From Limnochordia bacterium (GTDB lineage: Bacteria > Bacillota > Limnochordia > Darwinibacteriales > B1SED10-159): 7,360 nucleotides of DNA. Of the stretch, positions 1 through 5,359 are shown piece after piece; within the stretch, counting starts at the first letter, position 1, and each line of letters begins with the position of its first letter. Location: assembly GCA_007132255.1 (NCBI GenBank), contig SLOZ01000508.1:1-7360 (forward strand), read 5' to 3'. The notes under the pieces are model-generated. The model made no database searches and was not told where the DNA came from. It saw only the letters and a program-made list of their open reading frames with translations. The translations under genes were made by a program, and so were the position numbers.

Positions 1-370
1 ACGGCCGAAGGCGGCGGCCGCGATGTTTGCCGATCCAGTCGTCCAGGGGCACGAGTTTGCCGGCCTGCACCAGCCGCTCTACCTGCTCGCCTCGCTCAAG
101 AACCAGTACATCTGGGTATTCATCGTTGACCATCATCAGGCTGAGGCGATGCTGGGCAGCGCCCTGGGGGGAGATCCATTCGATGTGTACATCTTTTGTG
201 TCTTGAATCCATTCTTCACCCACACTGTCGCTGGGCCAATTGGGAGCTGTGTACCAATCATAGTTGACATACCAACTAAATTCCAGCGGTTCACTGGCTG
301 CAAAGCCGCTGCTGACAACGGCTAAGAGCAGTACAAAGATTAAGCAGTATCCTGTCCAAGTGCGTAACAT
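1..370 (-). CDS. Extracellular sugar-binding protein of ABC importer, N-terminal part (runs off window)
   Basis: This is the first 123 codons of a family 1 extracellular solute-binding protein, the substrate-capturing subunit of the importer whose two permeases lie just upstream. The start is an ATG at 370-368, preceded by TAAGGAGGT with a 6-base spacer, which is close to ideal. Residues 1-24 form a signal peptide with Arg3, a hydrophobic core around residues 10-19 and a likely signal peptidase I cut after GFA. There is no lipobox: the only early Cys is residue 9, before the hydrophobic core. The mature part shows the family pattern of a YPDV strand near residue 86, then LVQAGKLVPLDDWI, a typical 'residue-to-G-x-L-x-PLDD' segment of LplA/YtcQ-like binding proteins. 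It lies 44 bases after the permease C stop in the same operon. The C-terminal three quarters are outside the window, so the substrate cannot be inferred. Confidence 0.88.
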   Translation of the reverse strand, partial: MLRTWTGYCLIFVLLLAVVSSGFAASEPLEFSWYVNYDWYTAPNWPSDSVGEEWIQDTKDVHIEWISPQGAAQHRLSLMMVNDEYPDVLVLERGEQVERLVQAGKLVPLDDWIGKHRGRRLRP

Positions 371-414
371 GTTTTGACCTCCTTAGTTTGTATTCCACAT
401 TTGCCTGCCGAACC

Positions 415-1308
415 CTACTCTTTTAAGGAACCAATCAGCACCCCCTTCACGAAATATCTCTGCAGGAAGGGATAGACCAAGATAATCGGGATGGTGGCCA
501 CCATCATGGTAGACATGATCAAGGAACGCGTGGTTACCCGCTGGTTCATTTCAAGAAAATCGGCCGCGGCACCGCTGACGTTCTGCAGTTGCTGCGTGGC
601 GATATTCGAGTTGATAATCTGGTTCAAGAGCGTTTGGATGGGCAGCAGGTTTTCCTGCGTAATGTAGATACTGGCATCGAACCAGGAATTCCAGTGATGC
701 ACCGCCGTGAACAAAGCAATGGTAGCAATCACAGGACCCGACAGCGGCAGCACAATCCGGAAGAAAATTTGAAAATGGTTGGCGCCGTCAAGTTTGGCGG
801 ACTCCTCCAAACCGGAGGGCAGTCCCATGAAGAAGGTGCGGAAGATAATCATGTGCCAGACATTGATCAGACCCGGGATAACCATGACCCAAAAGGAGTT
901 GCGCAGCCCCAAGGAGCGAATCAAGAGGTAACTGGGAATGAGTCCGCCGCTGAAGTACATCGTTATGACGCAGAGGATCATGTAGTATTTGCGTCCTAGA
1001 AGTTCTTTCTTGCTCATGGCATAGCCAAACATGGCGGTGAGCAGGACACCCAGGACAGTTCCGGCCAATGTCCGCATGACCGAGATATAGAAGGCTCGCA
1101 GCAGGCGAGCATCCTGGAGCACCACTTCATAGTTCTCCAGTGTGAATGCCCGTGGCCAAATGGTGATGCCTCCTAAGGCTGTATCGGCTCCAATATTGAA
1201 TGAAATCATCAGGGCATTCCAGAAGGGATACAAAAACAGCAGTCCCAATGCCGTTAGAAACACGTAGATGAAACCATGGAGTATTCGATCTTCCCAAGCT
1301 AACTTCAT
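415..1308 (-). CDS. Carbohydrate ABC transporter permease, LplC/MalG type
   Basis: This 297-residue inner-membrane permease forms half of the channel of a CUT1-type carbohydrate importer. It has an N-terminal membrane segment (about residues 12-35), several further hydrophobic spans (about 78-97, 107-130, 137-158, 192-206, 262-283), and the cytoplasmic EAA loop at 168-188 (EESAKLDGANHFQ, ending VLP) that contacts the ATPase. The length is normal for the family, and the ending with a short basic tail and IGSLKE is typical of the LplC/YtcP branch. The ATG start has GGAGGTG 6 bases upstream and lies 14 bases after the permease B stop, so the two are almost certainly co-transcribed and made in equal amounts. 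No ATPase gene is visible in the window. In relatives of this system a shared MsmX-like ATPase often serves, which would be an inference here. The substrate is unknown: oligosaccharide, glycoside or polysaccharide fragment are all possible. Confidence 0.93.
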   Translation of the reverse strand: MKLAWEDRILHGFIYVFLTALGLLFLYPFWNALMISFNIGADTALGGITIWPRAFTLENYEVVLQDARLLRAFYISVMRTLAGTVLGVLLTAMFGYAMSKKELLGRKYYMILCVITMYFSGGLIPSYLLIRSLGLRNSFWVMVIPGLINVWHMIIFRTFFMGLPSGLEESAKLDGANHFQIFFRIVLPLSGPVIATIALFTAVHHWNSWFDASIYITQENLLPIQTLLNQIINSNIATQQLQNVSGAAADFLEMNQRVTTRSLIMSTMMVATIPIILVYPFLQRYFVKGVLIGSLKE

Positions 1309-1322
1309 CCGTCACACCTCCA

Positions 1323-2285
1323 TTACCACAAACTCGAATCCGAGATTTTTCGGGAAATGCTGTTGGCCATCACCAGCAGCAGTACGCTGACCACGGAGCG
1401 GAAGAAACCGGCCGCGGTGGCGTAGGAGAAGCGCATGTGCTGGATACCCACCCGAAAGACGTACGTGTCGATAACTTCGGATACTGGGCGTAAAATGGCA
1501 TTGCGTCCATTATTGGTCAGCAGCAGAATGTCTTCAAAACCAGCGTTCAGAATTTGGCTGATGTTTAGAATCAGGAAGATGACGATCACCGGTGTGATAC
1601 CCGGCAGCGTGATCAGCAGCATCTGCCGGAAGCGGTTGGCACCATCCACCGACGCTGCGTCATACAGTTCCGGGTTGATCGAAGCGATGGCGGCTAAGTA
1701 GATAATGGCTCCAAATCCCACGCCTTTCCAGACGTTGGTACTGACAAGGATGGTCCAAAAGTAGCGGGGCTGGGAAAGCCAGTTCACCGGCTGCTCGATA
1801 AGACCTAGCCCCTGGAGGGCCATATTGAAGCTGCCACCATCGGTGGAAAGCAGCGAAAAGACCAAGCCGGATACGATGACCCAAGATACGAAGTGCGGCA
1901 GATAACTGATGGTCTGAAAGACCCGTTTGAAGCGCATGCTGAGGATCTCGTTGATCATCAAGGCCAGCAGGATTGGAGCCGGAAAGCCGAACACGAGCTT
2001 TAAGACACTGATTCCGATGGTGTTACGCATAATGTTCCAGAAATTCGGGTCATCGAAGAACAAGCGGAAGTTATCCAAGCCCACCCAGGTACTACCTCGA
2101 ACACCCAGAAACAGATTGTATTCCTGGAACGCAATGAGCAGTCCCCACATGGGGATGTAGGCGAAGACAAGGATGAACAAGATGCCGGGAATGGCCATAA
2201 GCTGCAGATCCCACTGCCGCAGGAACCGCCGCAGTAAGGAGCCTCTGTTTGCGGCCCGCTCGGTTGATCCGTGGATAGTTGCCAT
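1323..2285 (-). CDS. Carbohydrate ABC transporter permease, LplB/MalF type
   Basis: This 320-residue membrane permease is the partner of the LplC-type subunit downstream. A basic cytoplasmic N-terminus (residues 1-25, rich in Arg) precedes the first membrane span (about 28-52). Further spans lie at about 88-112, 128-146, 176-202, 229-250 and 288-308. The EAA loop is at 206-228, beginning ELYDAASVDGANRF and ending LP, which matches the usual EAA-x3-G-x9-LP signature. The segment IPMWGLLIAFQEYNLF near residue 44 is characteristic of the LplB/YtpP group. The start is an ATG with a purine-rich GAGGGGGAT site about 6 bases upstream. It is the first gene of the operon: about 2.3 to 2.45 kb upstream lie a promoter candidate and an operator-like cluster. 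Assignment to the family is firm, and the exact sugar is not deducible. Confidence 0.93.
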   Translation of the reverse strand: MATIHGSTERAANRGSLLRRFLRQWDLQLMAIPGILFILVFAYIPMWGLLIAFQEYNLFLGVRGSTWVGLDNFRLFFDDPNFWNIMRNTIGISVLKLVFGFPAPILLALMINEILSMRFKRVFQTISYLPHFVSWVIVSGLVFSLLSTDGGSFNMALQGLGLIEQPVNWLSQPRYFWTILVSTNVWKGVGFGAIIYLAAIASINPELYDAASVDGANRFRQMLLITLPGITPVIVIFLILNISQILNAGFEDILLLTNNGRNAILRPVSEVIDTYVFRVGIQHMRFSYATAAGFFRSVVSVLLLVMANSISRKISDSSLW

Positions 2286-2315
2286 TGGGATCCCCCTCAG
2301 TTGTTGTTGGTTCTA

Positions 2316-2344
2316 ATTGTAGAAGGTTTTTTACCGGAAAAACA
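2316..2344 (-). promoter_or_regulatory. Promoter candidate of the sugar-transport operon
   Basis: On the minus strand a TACAAT hexamer (2321-2316), five of six matches to the -10 consensus, sits about 30 bases upstream of the permease B start. It would give a 5' leader of roughly 24 bases. At 17-base spacing the -35 position reads TGTTTT, which is poor, and there is no extended -10 TG. A good -10 with a weak -35 is what an activator-dependent promoter looks like, and this agrees with the half-site cluster just upstream. The transcription start is inferred, not observed. Confidence 0.5.
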
Positions 2345-2346
2345 CC
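2325..2346. promoter_or_regulatory. 22-bp imperfect palindrome over the -35 region
   Basis: The 22 bases read nearly the same on both strands around a central CCGG, with two mismatched pairs. A GG(T)TTTTT arm faces an AAAAAxACC arm. The palindrome covers the place where the -35 box of the operon promoter would lie. A dimeric regulator bound here would block or replace RNA polymerase contacts. It could also form a hairpin, but the location just upstream of the -10 argues for a DNA site. Confidence 0.35.
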
Positions 2347-2351
2347 GACCT

Positions 2352-2449
2352 ATGCAACGGTTTCTTGCATTAATTAACGATTCTTTGCCTTTTTGCACTT
2401 CGATGTAACAAAAAAGTGCAACGTATCGTTGGATAGTGCAAGGTTGCAC
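2352..2449. promoter_or_regulatory. Operator-like cluster of six TGCAA/TTGCA half-sites
   Basis: Six half-sites of the form (A/G)TGCAA or its complement TTGCA(T/C) occur in 98 bases. They are ATGCAA 2352-2357, TTGCAT 2365-2370, TTGCAC 2393-2398, GTGCAA 2416-2421, GTGCAA 2436-2441 and TTGCAC 2444-2449. They form three inverted pairs: ATGCAA-7-TTGCAT, TTGCACTT-13-AAGTGCAA (8-bp arms), and the compact GTGCAAGGTTGCAC. The cluster lies directly upstream of the promoter candidate of the transporter operon. A regulator of the AraC or LacI class is the usual partner of such operons, but no regulator gene is present in the window. Confidence 0.5.
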
Positions 2450-2478
2450 AGTGATCGCGCTGCCACCATGCCAGACGC

Positions 2479-2508
2479 AAAAAAACCCTGGGCTCGCAAG
2501 CACAGGGT
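2479..2508 (-). terminator. Rho-independent terminator, minus strand
   Basis: Read on the minus strand, ACCCTG (2508-2503) pairs with CAGGGT (2490-2485). An inner GCT/AGC pair is closed by a TGCG loop after one mismatch, and the stem is followed directly by seven T residues (2485-2479). It lies about 190 bases upstream of the permease B start and upstream of the operon promoter and operators, so it shields that operon from read-through. It is the second terminator in the same direction within 250 bases. Confidence 0.75.
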
Positions 2509-2726
2509 GTTCGATAGCAGGTTGGCTCCATAGGGATTGCTGATGGGCTTCATCCCGGGAAATCGATTGCCCTTGACTCAGGCGGTTTAACAGCCAGCAG
2601 CGGACGTGTTCTGCAGCATTTGATCGTGAACATTTGTTTTGCATGCACCCCATGGGCCGTTGACGTCTTAGTTCTCACCCCAAACAGTGCACACACAGAA
2701 CTCGTGTACGTCATGCCTAACGCGGC
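2509..2726 (-). other. Non-coding interval between two minus-strand terminators
   Basis: I find no credible protein gene in these 218 bases. On the minus strand an AGTTCT/AGAACT inverted repeat (2697-2702 with 2670-2675) and a GGGAT...ATCCC pair near the 3' end could give RNA structure. The stretch is followed by its own terminator, so it may be a small RNA transcript, but I see no convincing promoter for it. Alternatively the second terminator is a back-up for leaky termination at 2727-2763. Confidence 0.3.
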
Positions 2727-2763
2727 AAAAAAGCTAACCACAATACTTCTTTCGTGGTTAGCT
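2727..2763 (-). terminator. Strong rho-independent terminator, minus strand
   Basis: A perfect 10-bp stem, AGCTAACCAC (2763-2754 on the minus strand) with GTGGTTAGCT (2741-2732), encloses a 12-base loop and is followed by six T residues (2732-2727). It would end transcription coming from the phospholipase gene or from an RNA gene in 2764-3166. The 10-bp stem makes this the stronger of the two terminators. Confidence 0.88.
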
Positions 2764-3166
2764 CCGTCCGTTACATTTGTTCTTTGCGCCTTGGTTTCTC
2801 GCCCGCAGCAATGGCTGTCGCAGCACTGTCGATCATCGAAATGGCTGTCTAGCGGGCCTTTTTCGTAGGCGTAATTTGACGTTCAAGATGGATGGTTTGC
2901 CTCTGTAATCGATCGTAAACCACCCGTTGTTCTCTATACAACGGGTCTACTCGTGGTGGGGCTCCGCAAACCCACGCCAACGGAGCGTTCTTAGGCCCGG
3001 GATTGGTGTGCTCATATCTACGTCTCACCTGGGAACAGACCGAGCCGATCTTAGCCGAACGGCATGCGTGTTGGTCTTCCCGCCACATCTCTCCAACCGC
3101 CCCAACTGGAGCTTTGATAAAAATCCCTGCAGACGTGTACACAAAAATGGCCACACCCCAGCTCGG
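2764..3166 (-). ncRNA. Candidate structured non-coding RNA or structured 3' UTR
   Basis: These 400 bases carry no believable protein but many mutually compatible helices when read as minus-strand RNA. A perfect 9-bp hairpin lies at 2922-2930/2938-2946 (loop 7). A 9-bp helix with a 2-base bulge lies at 3031-3041/3073-3081. This is enclosed by an 8-bp helix with one wobble and one bulge at 2999-3006/3093-3101. A GCTCCG/CGGAGC hairpin competes with a GTGGG/CCCAC pairing around 2955-2985. An 11-bp closing pair spans 2892-2902/3169-3179. The stretch ends in the strong terminator at 2727-2763. Either it is an RNA gene with its own promoter or it is the 3' UTR of the phospholipase mRNA; the closing pair overlaps the last codons of that gene. 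I could not match it to tmRNA, SRP RNA, RNase P RNA or a T-box. The raiA, 6S and OLE families were considered but cannot be confirmed by eye. Confidence 0.45.
2810..2849. repeat. 10-bp direct repeat, 30-base period
   Basis: AATGGCTGTC occurs at 2810-2819 and again at 2840-2849. The pair lies inside a GCCCGC (2801-2806) / GCGGGC (2852-2857) inverted repeat, within the candidate structured RNA near its 3' end. This may be part of the RNA fold; the function is unknown. Confidence 0.4.
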
Positions 3167-3179
3167 TTAGGCAAACCAT
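2892..3179. repeat. 11-bp perfect inverted repeat bounding 266 bases
   Basis: ATGGTTTGCCT at 2892-2902 is the exact reverse complement of AGGCAAACCAT at 3169-3179. The right arm overlaps the last three codons and the first base of the stop codon of the phospholipase gene. As minus-strand RNA the arms would close a large domain. I see no transposase or target duplication, so I favour an RNA closing helix over a mobile element, without proof. Confidence 0.5.
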
Positions 3180-4198
3180 GTGCTCTTGGCCAAGACGCTG
3201 CGGGCATCGTCTTCGCCCTTTTTCATGATATCCAAGATGGCCTTGCGGTTATGAAATCCCAGGGTGCCTGGGGGATCCAAGCGATCAGTGGGAGCGACTT
3301 CGCAGATATTGATCTGTTTTTTCACCCGCCCGTTCTTTTCATAGCGGATAGCATTTTTCAGTTCCTGCAGTGCTGGACTGTCATCGCCTAGGGCTTCCAG
3401 GCGCCGAATGACAGCAATAATGTGGTTCAACTGGCGGGCGTGTTTCACATCCTCGTACATAATGGTATCTAAGACCAGTTCCATCAGGCGTGCTCCCACA
3501 TGCCACGCTGACTCATAGCCGCGACTGTCTTCAATGGTGTCCAGATAACACTGGGTGTCTGTCGGTTTTAGTTCAACGACGATGATGTTTTCGGCACCAG
3601 CAACAATGGCATCGCGCAGTGGCGTGTTGTTGAACATACCACCATCAATGTAATAGGCTTCCTTGTACAGGCGGGAAGGAAAGAGCAGTGGGATGCAGCT
3701 GGACGCGAGTACGGCTTCGCGCAGGGAGGCGTCGTTGCCGCGGTGGAAGGTTTCTGTCTGCCCCGTATTGAGGTTCGTCGCATTGATACGCAGATCCATG
3801 GCTGTCAGTTCACTGATCCGGATATCCGGCAGATAGGCGTGGATCGTTTCAATAATCCGTTGGTTGGCGGCAATGGCCGGGATGTGGCGAAAGGAGCCGC
3901 GCGTGAAACGGGAAGTGATCATCTGCCCCAGCACATACCAAACGCTGAGCCGGAACAAGGGCCCAATCTCGACCCAAGCTTGTTTCACGTAGGCGGCTGC
4001 CTTCACTAAATCCCGACTCTGCTGGTATTCCACAGCAAAGGCAGCGGCATTGATGGCACCAATGGAAGCACCAGTGAGGATGTGGATCTGTTGAACTTGC
4101 TGGGCAATGACCTGCAGAGCCCCCGCTTCATAGGCGCCTTTGGCTCCGCCACCGCTTAAGACGACGGCCAGCTTTGCTTCTTGGTCTGCTGGCATCAT
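3167..4198 (-). CDS. Patatin-like phospholipase (PNPLA family)
   Basis: This 343-residue protein is a serine lipid acyl hydrolase of the bacterial patatin/RssA-like group, probably acting on phospholipid or another acyl ester on the cytoplasmic side. The key residues are all present: the oxyanion-hole loop GGGAKG at 16-21, the nucleophile elbow GASIG at 43-47 with Ser45, and the DGG motif at 185-187 with Asp185, completing the Ser/Asp dyad. The patatin domain spans about residues 9-210. The remaining 130 residues are mixed helical, with basic patches and no membrane segment or signal peptide. I chose the ATG at 4198-4196 or the next codon (4195-4193) because GGAGGAG lies 2 and 5 bases before them. 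The frame stays open up to 4444, but that part looks non-protein-like and has no binding site. The gene stands alone, with about 800 bases before and 400 bases after it to the terminator. Substrate and role are not deducible. Confidence 0.93.
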   Translation of the reverse strand: MMPADQEAKLAVVLSGGGAKGAYEAGALQVIAQQVQQIHILTGASIGAINAAAFAVEYQQSRDLVKAAAYVKQAWVEIGPLFRLSVWYVLGQMITSRFTRGSFRHIPAIAANQRIIETIHAYLPDIRISELTAMDLRINATNLNTGQTETFHRGNDASLREAVLASSCIPLLFPSRLYKEAYYIDGGMFNNTPLRDAIVAGAENIIVVELKPTDTQCYLDTIEDSRGYESAWHVGARLMELVLDTIMYEDVKHARQLNHIIAVIRRLEALGDDSPALQELKNAIRYEKNGRVKKQINICEVAPTDRLDPPGTLGFHNRKAILDIMKKGEDDARSVLAKSTWFA

Positions 4199-4283
4199 AT
4201 CTCCTCCGTTCCGTAACCCTAGTTGCTTGGTTCCTGCGTTGGACTTTTTGCTATCTGTTCTTTCGGATTGGCTCTTTCGTGTC

Positions 4284-4311
4284 CGTTGTTCCGTATTCGT
4301 TATTCCGGATT
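4284..4311. repeat. 14-bp imperfect tandem repeat, two copies
   Basis: CGTTGTTCCGTATT (4284-4297) is followed directly by CGTTATTCCGGATT (4298-4311), 12 of 14 bases identical. A third start of the unit, CGTTCTGCC, follows. On the transcribed strand this is part of the T-poor leader of the phospholipase gene. Confidence 0.4.
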
Positions 4312-4437
4312 CGTTCTGCCGCCTCGGGTTTGCAGACGGCGGCCAGCAGCGTTTTTTCGTTCTTAGCCAAACCACAGCCTCTTCTCGCCACGGCGCCGTG
4401 ACTCTAACCGCACGGGCTGTCCAGCACCGATGTTCAA

Positions 4438-4480
4438 CATGCAAACCCTGCCGGTTTTTGCGACCCTGCGAGTTTGCATG
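4438..4480. repeat. 9-bp perfect inverted repeat
   Basis: CATGCAAAC (4438-4446) and GTTTGCATG (4472-4480) flank 25 bases, which hold two copies of ACCCTGC-like sequence counting the arm edge. It lies about 240 bases upstream of the phospholipase start. It could be an operator or an RNA hairpin; there is no T-tract, so it is not a terminator. Confidence 0.4.
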
Positions 4481-4512
4481 GTTGGAACAAGCTGAGCAAG
4501 CTGGCAGGGAAC

Positions 4513-4550
4513 ACCGCTGGTATTCTGCCGGAGAACGTCCCGGCAGCGGT
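4513..4550. repeat. Overlapping inverted repeats that exclude each other
   Basis: CTGCCGG (4525-4531) pairs with CCGGCAG (4540-4546) around an 8-base loop. ACCGCTG (4513-4519) pairs with CAGCGGT (4544-4550). The two pairings share 4544-4546, so only one can form fully. This resembles a small two-state RNA element but may be chance in GC-rich sequence. Confidence 0.3.
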
Positions 4551-5011
4551 CAACAGAATCGGGCAGCTGTCCTGGAGACCAGTCCTGTCGGCCGTGAAGC
4601 TCGGTTCTAAACAAAAGCTGATCAGTTCCGTGATTGCTAGAGCTGTCCTTCGGCGACCGGTTTTGGAGTCCGGATTGCAGGGGCTGAGTTTAAGGCTCTC
4701 GCTGCTAACTTATTCTTTCCTGCTCCACCCCTTCAATATTCAAGCAGGCAAACCAAGAGCCGCGTGGTCTGTCAGGGAGTTTCGAGTCAACGGGTATCGA
4801 TTGTCCGAGGAGACAGTGGTTGCCATAGTTTCCGTGCTGCCTTGGACGTCACCGGACGCCAATGCTGCGAGCATGACCGAAAGCTTCACTTGCCCACAGT
4901 TCCGCCTAAGTCCAGTTTTGTCTGCCCGGGCGTCTTTACTCAGCATTGTCCAACTCGAACCACTGCACCCGTTCTTAGGCGATTTCAGCGTCTTTGGCGG
5001 CATCGAACCGT

Positions 5012-5359
5012 TCACGTCTGTGCGGGGTTCGATCCATCAGCCTGCTGTTCGGCAATGTTTGCTTGGAGCCGTTGGGTCTTGGCCACAGCGTCTGCCCGTT
5101 CTTCCTGCCTAAACAAGCTTAGGGCCATGTCACTTTTGCGCTGCGCTTGGTCATAGTCTTCCATGAGCAGATAGGTACTGGCCAGGTTGTAAAAGGACTC
5201 GGCCATCTGGGCTGTGAGCCCAAGGCTTTCTTCCAATACCAAGCTTTGTGTGAAGACATCAATGGCGTACTTGTACTTTTCTTGGCGGACAGCCTGGACC
5301 GCCAGTTGGTTGAGATTGACGAGCGTCTTGGCAATGGCTTCTTCGTTACGTACGGTCAA
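5012..5359 (-). CDS. Small TPR-repeat protein (second of pair), TTG start
   Basis: This 115-residue soluble protein consists of about two tetratricopeptide repeats (residues 13-46 and 53-86) followed by a helical, Gln/Glu/Ala-rich tail ending NPAQT. The repeat signature is visible in YAIDVFTQSL and in ESFYNLASTYLLMEDYDQAQ. TPR arrays bind partner proteins, and no catalytic motif is present. The start is a TTG at 5359-5357: the frame has two stops just upstream (TGATGA, then CCG, then TTG), no ATG or GTG lies early in the frame, and AGGG sits 9 bases before. It overlaps the end of the preceding TPR gene by 14 bases, so translation is probably coupled. The second repeat resembles residues 53-86 of the upstream protein (both contain SFYNLA), so the pair may have arisen by duplication of a TPR module. 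The partner is unknown. Confidence 0.78.
   Translation of the reverse strand: MTVRNEEAIAKTLVNLNQLAVQAVRQEKYKYAIDVFTQSLVLEESLGLTAQMAESFYNLASTYLLMEDYDQAQRKSDMALSLFRQEERADAVAKTQRLQANIAEQQADGSNPAQT

Larger units (their letters stand above)
4199..5011. other. Long non-coding interval with inverted repeats upstream of the phospholipase gene
   Basis: I find no convincing gene in these 813 bases. Open frames exist on both strands but lack binding sites and protein-like composition. What is visible from right to left: short coding-like remnants just after the second TPR gene (5011-4936), several small inverted repeats, a 9-bp inverted repeat at 4438-4480, a 12-bp perfect palindrome CACGGCGCCGTG at 4389-4400, and a T-poor, purine-rich leader (4200-4320 on the minus strand) running into the phospholipase ribosome binding site. 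No clear promoter or terminator is seen, although the phospholipase gene probably needs a promoter here. Confidence 0.6.

Noticed and set aside
2297..2653. 118-codon minus-strand frame upstream of permease B
   Set aside because: It runs through the terminator, operator cluster and promoter and has no protein-like pattern.
2801..2862. Plus-strand terminator: GCCCGC ... GCGGGC followed by CTTTTTC
   Set aside because: The loop is 45 bases and no plus-strand gene precedes it, so a terminator is unlikely; the pairing may be part of the minus-strand RNA.
2849..3154. 101-codon minus-strand frame, and a 154-codon plus-strand frame, over the structured region
   Set aside because: The minus frame coincides with the helices and has no ribosome binding site; the plus frame continues antisense into the phospholipase gene. 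RNA structure explains the region better.
4199..4444. N-terminal extension of the phospholipase reading frame by 82 codons
   Set aside because: The extension is low-complexity and not protein-like, has no ribosome binding site at its start, and the patatin family begins shortly before the GGG loop. The GGAGGAG site before the internal ATG pair decides the start.
4740..5015. 91-codon minus-strand frame starting GTG in a GTGA overlap with the end of the second TPR gene
   Set aside because: It has no ribosome binding site and no recognisable family, and its composition is unlike the neighbouring proteins. The overlap may be chance.
4474..5112. 212-codon plus-strand frame across the long gap
   Set aside because: It runs antisense into the second TPR gene, has no ribosome binding site and reads as random residues.
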